A DNA stretch of 64,000 nucleotides from Brachypodium distachyon (taxonomy: Eukaryota > Streptophyta > Magnoliopsida > Poales > Poaceae), in NCBI RefSeq assembly GCF_000005505.3, contig NC_016131.3, positions 9,197,501 through 9,261,500 of the forward strand, given 5' to 3'. A program made the position numbers and the translations under genes. The notes beneath the pieces are model-generated. The model saw only the letters and a program-made list of their open reading frames with translations. It had not been told where the DNA came from and searched no databases. Positions 35,498 through 45,990 of the stretch are shown here, piece after piece; positions within the stretch are counted from its first letter, which is position 1; each line of letters begins with the position of its first letter.

Positions 35498-36650
35498 TTT
35501 TTTTTTTCCGAAACTGGAATCCCGAAGGCATTGATCCAGAACAAGATAATTGCTTTTGCTCAAAAGAAAACAGAGTAATTTATTAATGTTCCTCACGTTC
35601 ATCTGGATAATCACCCAGCCATCAATTTGTAGTGCCCGTCGTCCTACCAAAGTTTGCGAGTAAGTCACAAGCTTCATTTTTCTAGTGAGAGATTTTGCAG
35701 ATGGCCACTTCCCGGTCTCCATTGATCAGATCTTTTATCGTCAAGAACAAGGTTCCGATAACTCGAGCAGAGATGTCCTCTCACCAATGAGCTTCGCAGC
35801 CTCAGCGCAATCTGTTTCCAGGCAAATCAGGAGTTGCGTATGTTGCATGGCAAGTTGCAGACCCTCCACGCAGGCTTTCAGCTTCGCCTCTAGTGGGTCA
35901 TTGCAATGTCTAAGTGCTCTGCACGCCGCTATGATGGGTTTGCCTCTTTCATCTCTAAGGAGCATTCCAGTATCCGCTGTGCCAGTTTCCAAGGCAAAGG
36001 AACCATCGACATTTAATTTAGTTTGGCCTAGTTCAAGGGGCAACCATGGTGATTGTGGGTCTCTAGCTCCGGTCTTCTTCGGTTGTTTTCCATTGAGACC
36101 AACAACGTGTTTTCCTTTTGTCAAGTCCACATTTCGGTGTTGTTCGCAAAGCAACAAAGTAGAAACATAATTAGAAAGGGATTTCTTCGAGGCTTCTATA
36201 GTAGATCTAGTAGATCCAGGCTTGTCGTGTGTGATCTCGTTATGGACGTGCCAGACTCTCTAGATTGTCATCAGCGTGACTATACTCTGAATTTCGTTCA
36301 TCTTGTCAAGGGCGTTGAGTAGCCATTTAGGTTCATTTTGGACGGTTTTCTCCAAGTCTGGTATTGCCCAGTCTTCGCGCATTGCACTCCAGAGTGCTTT
36401 GGCATGAGGGCACCTAACAAGCGCTTGGTAACAGTCTTTCATCCTCGCATCCACAAATAGGGCAGGTAGGGAGTGTCTTGGTGTTTCCATGACTGAGATT
36501 CAGTTTGGTTGAAATCGCATTTCGAGCTGCTTTGCAAGCAACGATTTGAACTTTGTGCGGGACATTAGCTTTCCAGTTTTTATTCCAGATTGGTCTCTGA
36601 CAATACAACATGTCCAACAAAATGTAGTCATGGAGCATGATTGCACACAG
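35498..36650 (-). mobile_element. LINE 3' fragment (zf-RVT and RNase H), minus strand
   Basis: On the minus strand, a zf-RVT part (NWKANVPHKVQIVACKAARN, CPICGCED, about 36640-36400) is followed by an RNase H part (KLNVDGSFALETG, ACVEGLQLAM, about 36030-35760), a 3' region and an A-tail seen as T at 35498-35507. The frame changes between the two parts and the reverse transcriptase is absent, so it is 5'-truncated. It lies about 220 bp upstream of the SAAL1 start codon in the same orientation and probably overlaps the distal promoter. No target duplication was identified. Confidence 0.8.
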
Positions 36651-36786
36651 TTTGGTTGAAAACAGAGACAGACAGTTAGAGAGAGAGAGAGAGAGAGAGA
36701 GTTGCTGAATTAATTCATGAAAAACTGGATGAAAAGCAATACAACATGTCTAACAAAATGTAGTCATGGAGCATGATCGCACACAG
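36601..36786. repeat. Direct repeat of 50 bp, 136 bp apart, flanking an (AG)n tract
   Basis: CAATACAACATGTCCAACAA and the following ~30 bases (36601-36650) recur at 36737-36786 with two substitutions. Between them is a run of AG (36678-36701). The first copy is the 5' end of the LINE fragment; the second copy lies outside it. Confidence 0.8.
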
Positions 36787-37940
36787 GATATCACTAGCGG
36801 ATCTGGCTACCAATGAGCACTCCACACATGTTGCCAAGAAGAAAACACATGCATCGAGGTTACCCGCAAATGTAACTGTCATCACGCATCATTCCCTGAG
36901 TTGGCGACTCCGACTTCGACGAACACCAACAAGCCCTCACCTCAACAACTCATGCGAGCAGTAGGACAACCTCGACTTTGGCAACAAGCTATGCCAGAGA
37001 AAAGAGCAAGGCTTGCGTCGACCAGGAGAGAGCCGACTACCGGGAGCACTGCCATCGCTCAATCCATGGTGAACTGGATCTGAGGTTTCCATTGGAGTTC
37101 AGATCACATGAAAAAAAGAAGAGAGGACGACAAGTGGAATTTCTTATCGTCGAGTTTATACATGGATTAACTCACGTGTCATGCACATCACTTTCTGTCC
37201 TAAAAAAGAAACCACGAAGGTACATGCATTTGAGAATAGCCAGATTCATACTTAAATCTGGTTCAGATTTATAGATTCATCATTATTGATTTCAATCCAA
37301 TCAACTTAAACATTTAATATTTCGTTATTTTTTTACACTCTTAGTTCGATGCGACAATCCTCGGGACGCTGAAGTTTGTAGGACCGACTCATCTGTCGGG
37401 TTCAAATTCCAGTGATCTAGTTGCACACATCACGGTGTGTTCATTACGAAATTAGTAAGGTACACGGATTTGACACCAGTCTATCTCAAATGCAACGCGT
37501 GACTACAACAGATGTTTGTGAGGATGGGGTATGTGTTCTATCCGGTCTGCATAAACATGCACAGTATGGTTAAGGGATATGCTATTAAGATTATGCAGAT
37601 TTAAAACTCTTACTCTCTGTTTTTATCATAGACATGAAAAAAGAAACTTACACGCCAGGAAAAAGAGATAAGTCCATATTACAACTCTGAACTAACTACG
37701 GAGTTTAAATTAGCGTCCTGAACTCCAACGCCGGTTAGAACACAACCTCCAACTACTCATACCATTTAAATTACCCTCCTAACGTAGCCAAAAGATGGTT
37801 TTCACATATGTGGCTGGCTTTGACTGAGTTGACTGCCATATTTTCTGCTTAATCCTTAGTTAAAATGTGCTAAATTTTTGATTTCCTGTAGATTTAAAAA
37901 AAATGGTGAACATTAATTTTTTTTGAATTAAAAATTTAAG

Positions 37941-38022
37941 CTCCCTCCATCCAGAAATAAGTGACGTGGATTTGTATAATAATCTATACAAATCTAAGTC
38001 ACTTATTTTATGACCGAGGGAG
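37941..38022. mobile_element. Stowaway-like MITE
   Basis: An 82-bp hairpin from CTCCCTCCATCCAGAAATAA to the matching TTATTTTATGACCGAGGGAG. The left flank is AG and the right flank TA, so the target duplication is imperfect. Confidence 0.75.
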
Positions 38023-38644
38023 TATGTTATTTTTCTACAGATGATTTCCCAATGGAGCTGAAATTTTAAATGTAGGTTGATGACGAGGTAATTTAAATTC
38101 CATGGTTAGTTTATGGTTGTAGTATGGACTTATCTCACACAATAACTACTTCAATATTAAGAGTCAGCAAAACTACGAGCACAAATAGTTTTTCACCCAC
38201 TTGGCCACGTTTGGATTACCGACATCTACGACTCTAAATTAGTTTTATTAAGTCTAGCATGATATATATATTTTATAACAAATTTATTTATATTATATTC
38301 TAGATGTCGGTTATTTTTTGTATAAACTTTGTCAAAATTTAAGAAATTTAAATGGACAAACTTCGGACTTCTTACATGTAGAAACAGAGGTAGTAGTAGT
38401 TTGCTCCTCTGCCAGCAATTTAGAATTGACTTTCTTTTTTTCTTACCCGCGATGTCTAATTCTACTGTCATTTAATTTTAATTTCCACAATCCACATAAC
38501 TGAAATTAATTGTCACAATTTTATATAGATATGCATGTATCCAAACAAGTTTCAGTGCGTAGGTACATGCATACAAAGCTGGAACAATTAATTTGGATTG
38601 GATGGAGCAGCAAAATTCCGTAATCCAAACAAAACATAAAGGTA

Positions 38645-38748
38645 CTTCCTCCGATTCATAATAAGTGTCTCCGACACAAACCCTAAAACCATTAGCTTAA
38701 TACAAAGTCGTACTAAATCTGAGACACTTATTATGGATCGGAGGGAGT
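38645..38748. mobile_element. Stowaway MITE
   Basis: About 104 bp, CTTCCTCCGATTCATAATAA to TTATTATGGATCGGAGGGAG, with GTGTCTC/GAGACAC inner arms. TA precedes it; the right flank is TG. Confidence 0.8.
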
Positions 38749-38806
38749 GCTTTAAAGAATACTCTTTCCATGTTCTGGACATAGTTTTGGTATCTTTGAC
38801 CACCAA

Positions 38807-38825
38807 TATATATATATATATATAT
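38807..38825. repeat. (AT)n microsatellite
   Basis: A run of AT dinucleotides between two MITEs upstream of the GATA gene. Confidence 0.85.
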
Positions 38826-39178
38826 TGTTAAATACTTGATTTGATTGTGAAAATCATTTTAAAATTTTCTGAGAAAACATTTTCATGCAATTTATACAAA
38901 TTCAAGTAACTTATTTCTGTCTGGACGGAGGTAGTGCAAATAATAATCATGATGAGCAGTGGAGACTAAAAATGTAAGCTTTTGAGAACTAAGGTATGAA
39001 AAGGTATTTGTAATGGATCCCAATTTGCAATAGAGCAATTCAATCCCAGTAGCCTATTCCTTCGCATCACCACACGTTTGTCCAGGGGGGTGGGCGTTTA
39101 CACTACACAGCTGCACGCACCACATCACCACCTTCCATTTCCCCATCTAGGGTTGCGTGCTCCCCGCCACCGCTGGCC

Positions 39179-42100
39179 ATGTCCGACGCGGCCGCCGCCC
39201 AGGAGGCCGATGCCGATATGCGCGACGTCGACGCCGCAGCACCCGCACCCAGTGAGGACGACGCGGGGGAGGAAGAAGAGGGCGATAAGGAGGGGGAGGA
39301 GGAACTGGCGCTGGCTGAGGAGCCGCCGGTATCACTGGTCCCGGCCTTGCCGGCGAACCCAAACCAGCTAACCCTGCTTTTTCAGGGAGAGGTTTACGTG
39401 TTCGAATCCGTCACTCCCGACAAGGTATCTTCCCCCTCAACTCCCATGGAAGTGTGTAACTCGAAAATTCACGCGGTTGAGTTAGAAATTTGACACGATT
39501 GGTCACGCGCGATAATTGGTTATATGACTCGTGCTGGGAACTTTTTTCTGTCATTCTGGGAAGGTGTGTAATCAGGATTAGTGCAGCTGTTTCTATGCAC
39601 TTTATATGTTTACAATGAGGAGTACTATTACATCGGTGAAAATAAGCGGGTTCGATCAGTATAATGCGATTTGTTTTGGTTAGGAGTTGAAAGTAATAAT
39701 CTTGATCACGTAAGACTTGAATGCCAATACAGTTATGCGATGGTAATGATGTTGCTAGGGAAACTAGGCTATGGATGCTATGGTACAGTACATCTTATCA
39801 CTTGAGGTGTGGTGTGCGATGATCTGGGCGAAAGGCTTGAGTCGGTGGGGGTCGATGCCGGCAGTGAGTTTCCCTTCCTGGAGGTGTCGCTGAAGAGCTA
39901 GCGTCCCGTTCTCGGGTCAGTGGCCGTGTTTGGAGTGGAGGCTGACTGGGTTGCGGTTGCGGAGTGAAGGGCCATGCTAGTACGGTTTTGCTGGTGGTGC
40001 TTCAGGCCTAGTTTATCTAGGTGTTTTCCAATTGTCAGGTTTTTGCACGGTTGTCCTCCAATCAGTCGCACTCTTGTATGGTTTTCGGCCTAGTTTTGCA
40101 CAGTTGCACCCCGCTGTTTGACGAGGTTCATCAAAAACAAAAAAAATGTCCAGTTGTAGTGTTCCTCGCTGCAAGTATCCATAACCGAAGTATATGATGG
40201 TTTGTAATTGTTCCGTTAACCTGGTCATATGACCGTGTGGAAAAAAAATGATGGTTTGTAACGGCTAACTTTTAGTTCTTCTAGAGGGAATTATAATGAT
40301 TTATTTCTATACCAAAATTGATATACCTATATCTAGGTATATGTAATTCTGTTGTTTATCTTTTGACTTCAATTTCTAACTCCCTTGATGAGGTTCTGTT
40401 TTATCTGAGCTGAAGTCAGTTTTCCAGGTTCAAGCTGTCCTGTTACTGTTGGGAACTGGTGAAATTCCACCTGATTTAGCTGGCATGGTTTTACGTAGTC
40501 AACATGAAAATAGGGTACATAAAAATTGTTCTGTGGTATTTATGGCTATAAACAATAAGTTATTCCTTATAATGTGATGTCTGCATTCGTGTGCAGGGTT
40601 ATGATGATTTACTTCAGAGGACAGACATTCCTGCAAAAAGAGTTGCTTCACTCATTAGGTTCCGCGAAAAACGCAAGGGGAGAAATTTTGATAAGAAAAT
40701 ACGTTATGCTGTACGCAAAGAAGTGGCCCTCAGGTTTGTACCTAGTCTGCCAGATTTATCGGCAGCCAATTTTACCGTATAGTTGTTCAAAAATTGCCTC
40801 AAGAAAATCTGTGAATAACCATACATTTGCAGCATCGGTATTTTGCAAATTTTGACGATTCATCATCTTTTCTGCTATATCTATAAATGAACCACCTCAC
40901 TAATGGATGAGACCCATTTCATTGTTCTGCTTAGTGCTTAATCAGATCCATATCATTACTGATCCATAACCAATTGGCCTCATGACAAGTGGTACTAAGA
41001 TGAGCCAGTTCTTTAATAGGTTCATATGGATTAGGCATTTTAAATTGGAATAAATCATCCTCCCCCGGTAGCAAACATGGATGATTTTATTGGATATGGA
41101 CTCGTGTCAAACAATTAGTCACATAAACATGTTTTTCTTCTGAAAAGGTAGCAACCAGGGTTTGTGTTATCTCTCATTTTTGTTTGCTGAAGGTGTCTAG
41201 TAAGCTACCATTGGTTATCTGGACCTTTATTTTGCACAGTTCTTTTGTTCTCCTTTATTTTAATATGTATATTCAATAGGGTCCACCTTACTGTTCTTGT
41301 TGAAAAAAAATCCCCTTGGGATAGGTGGACTGTCTAGCTACATGGGATCATGTGCTAATGGATGGGATCTAATAGGGCCGAGTTTCTGTTTGTCCTAAGG
41401 AGTGATCTTGTCTCTCTGCCATCGACCCTTTCTCCGCAATTGTTTCTCTTCATGAGGTCGTGCTATCCATAGTAATCTTGCCATATCAAATGCATGAAGT
41501 ACACATAGATGTTAATTTTACATTTACTTTGAGAGTTACGTATGAAAAAAATTGTTGTTTAAGATGCATTATACTTGTAATCGGGGGATATATTGTGACC
41601 AACAATTTGTCCTAACTTGTAGTTGCTTGGTAAATTTTTGTGTTCGGCAAATATTCAGCAAAAAGAAAAACTGAGGCCTTGGTTGGCGATGATGTAGCCA
41701 TCGGCAATTGCCGTTGGTTTGATAGCATTCTGCATGCTTGTTGCGGAATATACTGGTCTGTGGTCATCAGGGTAAGTGCTGCTAGCCATGGTAGGGACTA
41801 GTTTGGGGAGGATAGGGATTCCTATGAGTTACAAAAGGAGAATATAGATCCTCTGGATACCGCATGATGTTGGTGGGAGAGTTAGGCACATAAAGTACTG
41901 TACATCAATTCATCAAACCATGGATCCCAGTAGAAACAGTTGTAAACTAGCAGGAACATTAATTTAACGGTTTTGCTATATCTAAGTTGCCTGATTTTTA
42001 GTTAGATATAAGTTGATTTCTCAGCCGTTGGATATGATTTGTGCTTTAAGATTTGAAACATATGATGAAAAAAAGAGGGTAAATGAGATCTAGATACTAA

Positions 42101-43609
42101 TCTAACGGCTCTGATTGTTCAACTTAGATTTAAGCCTTTTGCTTAAAAATCAGGCAACTTATATATAGCCACACCCTTAATTTAATGCTCATACTTCTAA
42201 CCACTTTCTCAGGATGCAGCGTCGTAAGGGGCAATTTGCTGGAAGAGCAAATCTGGAGGGGGAGTCCCCATCTCCAGGCTGCGATCCTGCCTCCCAAGGC
42301 TCGGGACAAGATTTCCTTTCTCGAGAATCAAAGTTGTCTTATCTTTGATTACTTTCTCCACTTTTTCTCTCTGCTATTGAACGGGAAAGGGATGACCCCT
42401 TTTCCCCATATCATACTTGTTACAGGTGTCAGAATTGTGGCACTAGTGAAAAGATGACACCGGCAATGCGTCGTGGTCCAGCTGGTCCAAGGACTTTGTG
42501 CAATGCTTGTGGACTGATGTGGGCTAATAAAGTATACTCTCATACTTCACAATTATCATGCTGAACTGTTATTTTCTTCTTCTTTGCTGATACATATGAT
42601 GCCCATTTTTATCTGAATTTCCTTTCCCATGGCCATTCTTCTTTGCATTGTGTGGTTGCAACTTGAAACATGATCCCCTCACAACATGGTGTCAACACCA
42701 TGCTTGCTGTGATGCTGTCACATGGCAAATGTTAATGAAGCGACTCTGTTTTGTCACCCATGGCATATTTCAACCAAGTCATGAAGACATGGTTATATTC
42801 AAATGTGCTGCCTGTTGAAGTTGTCACATATTGAATTTTCAGTTCCTCCCTTGTTCTGTAGCTATGAGGTATATGATATGCGAATACGCTTAGTTCGATA
42901 GAAAAACAATGAGGGTTATGTGGACGTGAGATATCAGAAAACATAAATAAGCAGGTACTAAGGAAATAAACTACTATATGAAAAGTAAATGGACCTTGTC
43001 TTTTTCATTGTGTCAGTAGTGTTAGATAAGTTGCTCATGTGCTGTTATTGTCTCTATTCAAGAGTGGAAAGAATCATAAAGAAATGGAGGTGGTGATCCT
43101 CAATGACCATCTTCGATCTCAAAATTGGACTTTCGACATCAAATTTGCTTTTGTTGGTTCTGGCCATTCTGGACTTGCAGCTGTTTATTTCTTTATATTT
43201 GGTGTATGCAGGGTACTCTGAGAAGTTGCTTGAAGGCAAAAGGGGAAGCTCCTATGGTTGCAATTGAACAGGTTCTTTTCTTCATTGCCATTAGCAGTTG
43301 GCCAATCGAAAATTTGCTTGGCTGTTTTTCATACATTACTGAGCCATGTTTTTTCTTCTTCCGTACTGTCTTAGAGCAACGCTGTTGTTTCTCAATGTCA
43401 GATTGGAATCGACATCAAAGCACTGACGTCACAAAACAATGACAATGTTGCTCCAGGCAATGTCGAAGCGTAAGCACAATCTATTGCCTCCTTTCCAGTA
43501 ATTCAGGCAATTGACAAACTGAAACTGTTCCCTCTTCTCCAGCATAGGCGACAGTACGCATGCAAACGTGGCCGTGATAGAAGGAGTGCCAAAGGCGCAG
43601 TCAGAATAA
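39179..43609 (+). CDS. TIFY-CCT-GATA transcription factor (ZML/ZIM-like class)
   Basis: Nuclear DNA-binding protein. Eight exons: 39179..39424, 40428..40514, 40597..40733, 42213..42332, 42426..42531, 43212..43271, 43402..43469, 43543..43609; 296 aa, all phases consistent. An acidic N-terminus (about residues 1-58) is followed by a TIFY-type domain ([13 protein letters not shown], about 64-98), a CCT domain ([20 protein letters not shown] through [17 protein letters not shown], about 130-168) and one zinc finger of the C-X2-C-X20-C-X2-C type (CQNC ... [12 protein letters not shown], about 198-234), the spacing of the plant class III GATA group. ZML members are implicated in light/photoprotection and lignin gene control in other plants; the target here is unknown. 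Intron 3 holds a Mutator-type MITE ending 36 bp before exon 4. Confidence 0.95.
41968..42176. mobile_element. Mutator-type MITE in GATA intron 3
   Basis: A 209-bp element flanked by a perfect 9-bp duplication, TTAATTTAA (41959-41967 and 42177-42185). The left end contains GCTATATCTAAGTTGCCTGA; the right end read in reverse contains GCTATATATAAGTTGCCTGA. The 9-bp target size points to the MULE superfamily. No coding sequence. Confidence 0.85.
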
Positions 43610-45001
43610 GTTACATTAACATTACTAAAGTCAAGAGATCCCGAATTTATTGCCTATAGCTAGACATCACCATAGAATCGCTAATGAAGAATATATATTT
43701 ACTGATTCTCATCAACTGTACATCTCTTGCTTGCCAGCATTAGACATGTAGTTAACATAAAACATCTAATTCGATGCCTGTTGTGTAAAGCCTTAGACGG
43801 CATTTGAGGTGTTGCATTCACTGCCATTTCGAGCAGTACATCTGGATAATTGCAATTATTGTTGTACCATGTAATTGGAACCTTGAAGTTGCTTCTGCAG
43901 GGAGGTTTGTTTACTTGCCTAGAATGTTCTGCTTCCTGTGCCCATTCTGAACTTTGGCTTGTGCGGTTTTGTGTACCCTTCTCTAACTAACTACCCTGGT
44001 AGTAAAGTATCACAGCAACACTTTTCTGTTCCTGGTTTGTGTCCCTCTAAAATTAGCCATCTGCTATCTTGGCGATGCAACCGAGCCAGCTAGAGAGCAA
44101 TATATTGTAGCTTGTCAAATTGGCAGGAGGAAATAATAGTACTCCGTAACAATTGTGGATGGTTTTCTTGTTCTTTGACAATCCTGTTGCCATCACGTCA
44201 AAAGAAGCAAATCCATGCAATGATGATGCGACGGTACCTGGCAGATTACGAAACCCCTGCGGAAGGAAAGCCACAAGGAGCTCGTGTTCATTGCTAATCA
44301 TGTTTGGCCACCGTCATGCGTGGCTAACATGTGAAGCGGAAAGTTGCCTGTTCTACCAACCTAACGGGTAGCTGGAGTTCCACAGTTCCTTTCCATTTTA
44401 TTGCAAGCTGTGTTATCGGAGATGGTCGAAAGATTTAACTGAAGAGATTACGCGCAAGAAACACTAAAAATGGCTCAGTCTTGAAGAGCTTGCCCGGTTG
44501 TGTGCTGCACCCAAACTAACCATGGATGACAACCTTGAGCGCCATAACTCAGTACGGCACTGCACTAGAGATTGAGGGTTCAGTTTTATCGTCGCTGTTA
44601 TAGTTTTCTCAATGTGATGGTTTAGCTTTGTTCCAAGTCAAAAATAAAATTAAAATTAAACCAAATGTATAAAAACTTCTACCAGCATCTAGAATCCTGA
44701 ATTAGTTTTGTTAAACTAGTCATGATATGTATCTTCATACCATATTTGTTTTATATTGTAGATATTGATATATTTTTCAATAAGCTTGGAGTTTAACTTA
44801 GGAGTTAGGACAAGACTATAAGATCTTGTAAAAAGGAACGGAGAGAGTACCTTGCAAGAGTACAACATATGACATCCCAAACAGCTAACGGTTCATTTCT
44901 GCAACTCTAGACAATTTTGACCTACATTCTTTCTCCTTCCCATGGTACAATTTCAACTTCTTTTAAAGTTGACTGGTTCTTCGTGCTGCTGCCTTTTGAT
45001 T

Positions 45002-45195
45002 CAACTATACAAAGATGAGGTTGGAAGAAAGAAAGAATAGAAGCATCTAGGAAGTCTTGAGCGATGATGAACGCCATATACATGAGACCTTTGCCATCAA
45101 CTATACAAAAGATGAGGTTGGAAGAAAGAAAGAGTAGAAGCATCTGCAAAAAGAGGCCGTCAAGACAAAATGAGGTTGGAAGAAAGAAAGAGTGA
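45002..45195. repeat. Imperfect direct repeats, about 97 bp and 57 bp apart
   Basis: ATGAGGTTGGAAGAAAGAAA occurs at about 45014, 45113 and 45170. The first two copies are also preceded by CAACTATACAAA and followed by AGAAGCATCT. Small local duplication with no assigned function. Confidence 0.7.
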
Positions 45196-45254
45196 GGAGT
45201 AGACGACCAAATGGGTAAAAAGCTTAGGAGGAAACAGAGATGCACAGGAACTTA

Positions 45255-45591
45255 GGGCAAGTCCAGCTCGGAGACCCATTTTCGGTCCGTTTTGTTGTGT
45301 TTTTGTCCGTTTGGGTCGCGGTCCGGACAGACCAAAGGACTTTGTCCGTTTGGGTCTACCAGTGCCCCTAACGAGGCCACCCATTTGGTCTGCTTTATTG
45401 TTCATAGACATGCGGCTCATATGAAAAAAAAGCAAAAAGAGGACAAGCGATGCGCAAACGTGCTGTCCGGTCGCGGCGGACCGAAATCCGGACGCCAACA
45501 GAAATGGGTCGCCGCATTGGGGGTGCGTTTTGTACGTTTCGATCCGAACGGACCGATTCGGCCTAGATGGGTCTCCCCGCTCAAGTTGCCC
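45255..45591. mobile_element. Tourist-like MITE upstream of UPL7
   Basis: A 337-bp element with ends GGGCAAGTCCAGCTCGGAGA and, in reverse, GGGCAACTTGAGCGGGGAGA, flanked by TTA (45252-45254, 45592-45594). The interior is rich in GTCCG/CGGAC motifs. It ends 400 bp before the UPL7 start codon. Confidence 0.75.
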
Positions 45592-45990
45592 TTAGGCAGG
45601 GAACAAGCCGCTCGAAGTGTGTGCCGGAGCGGACGATGGACGACCAATCAACAACTTCCATTTTTTTTCTTCCAAAAACAACGTTTCTTATATTTCATTC
45701 GTGCGTGCAATTTAACAGTTTACAGATTTACGGTAACGTGAACTTTCTTACTCTAAATCAGTTTTATTGTATTTTTTTTCTCAAGAAAAACAAAACAAAG
45801 GGGGGGAGACAATCGGCCAGTTTTGTCGAAGGACCGTAGGAGGAGGAGGTAGTATCGGCCGAGCGACGACGACCCACTCGTGGACGCGTCCATCTGTCGG
45901 ACGACGGACGACGGACGACGACTCTCTCTCGGCTCCCGTGCCACGGACGCAAAAGCAGCCCCCCTCCCCTCCACCTCCTCGCCGGCGGCG

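Larger units (their letters stand above)
36787..39178. other. Intergenic region upstream of the GATA gene
   Basis: AT-rich, with two Stowaway MITEs and an (AT)n tract listed separately. Short open frames at 36773-37274 have no recognisable product. The last ~120 bp before 39179 are probably the GATA gene's 5' untranslated region and promoter. Confidence 0.5.
43610..45990. other. GATA 3' region and UPL7 upstream region
   Basis: The first ~350 bp are probably the GATA 3' untranslated region. From 44000 to 45000 I see no gene. 45002-45195 is a local repeat and 45255-45591 a Tourist-like MITE. 45830-45990 is GC-rich with CGACGGACGACGG repeats and is probably the UPL7 promoter and 5' leader. Confidence 0.5.

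Noticed and set aside
37395..37425. tRNA/SINE-like B box (GGGTTCAAATTCC)
   Set aside because: No A box or cloverleaf can be formed upstream, and the T-stem does not pair properly.
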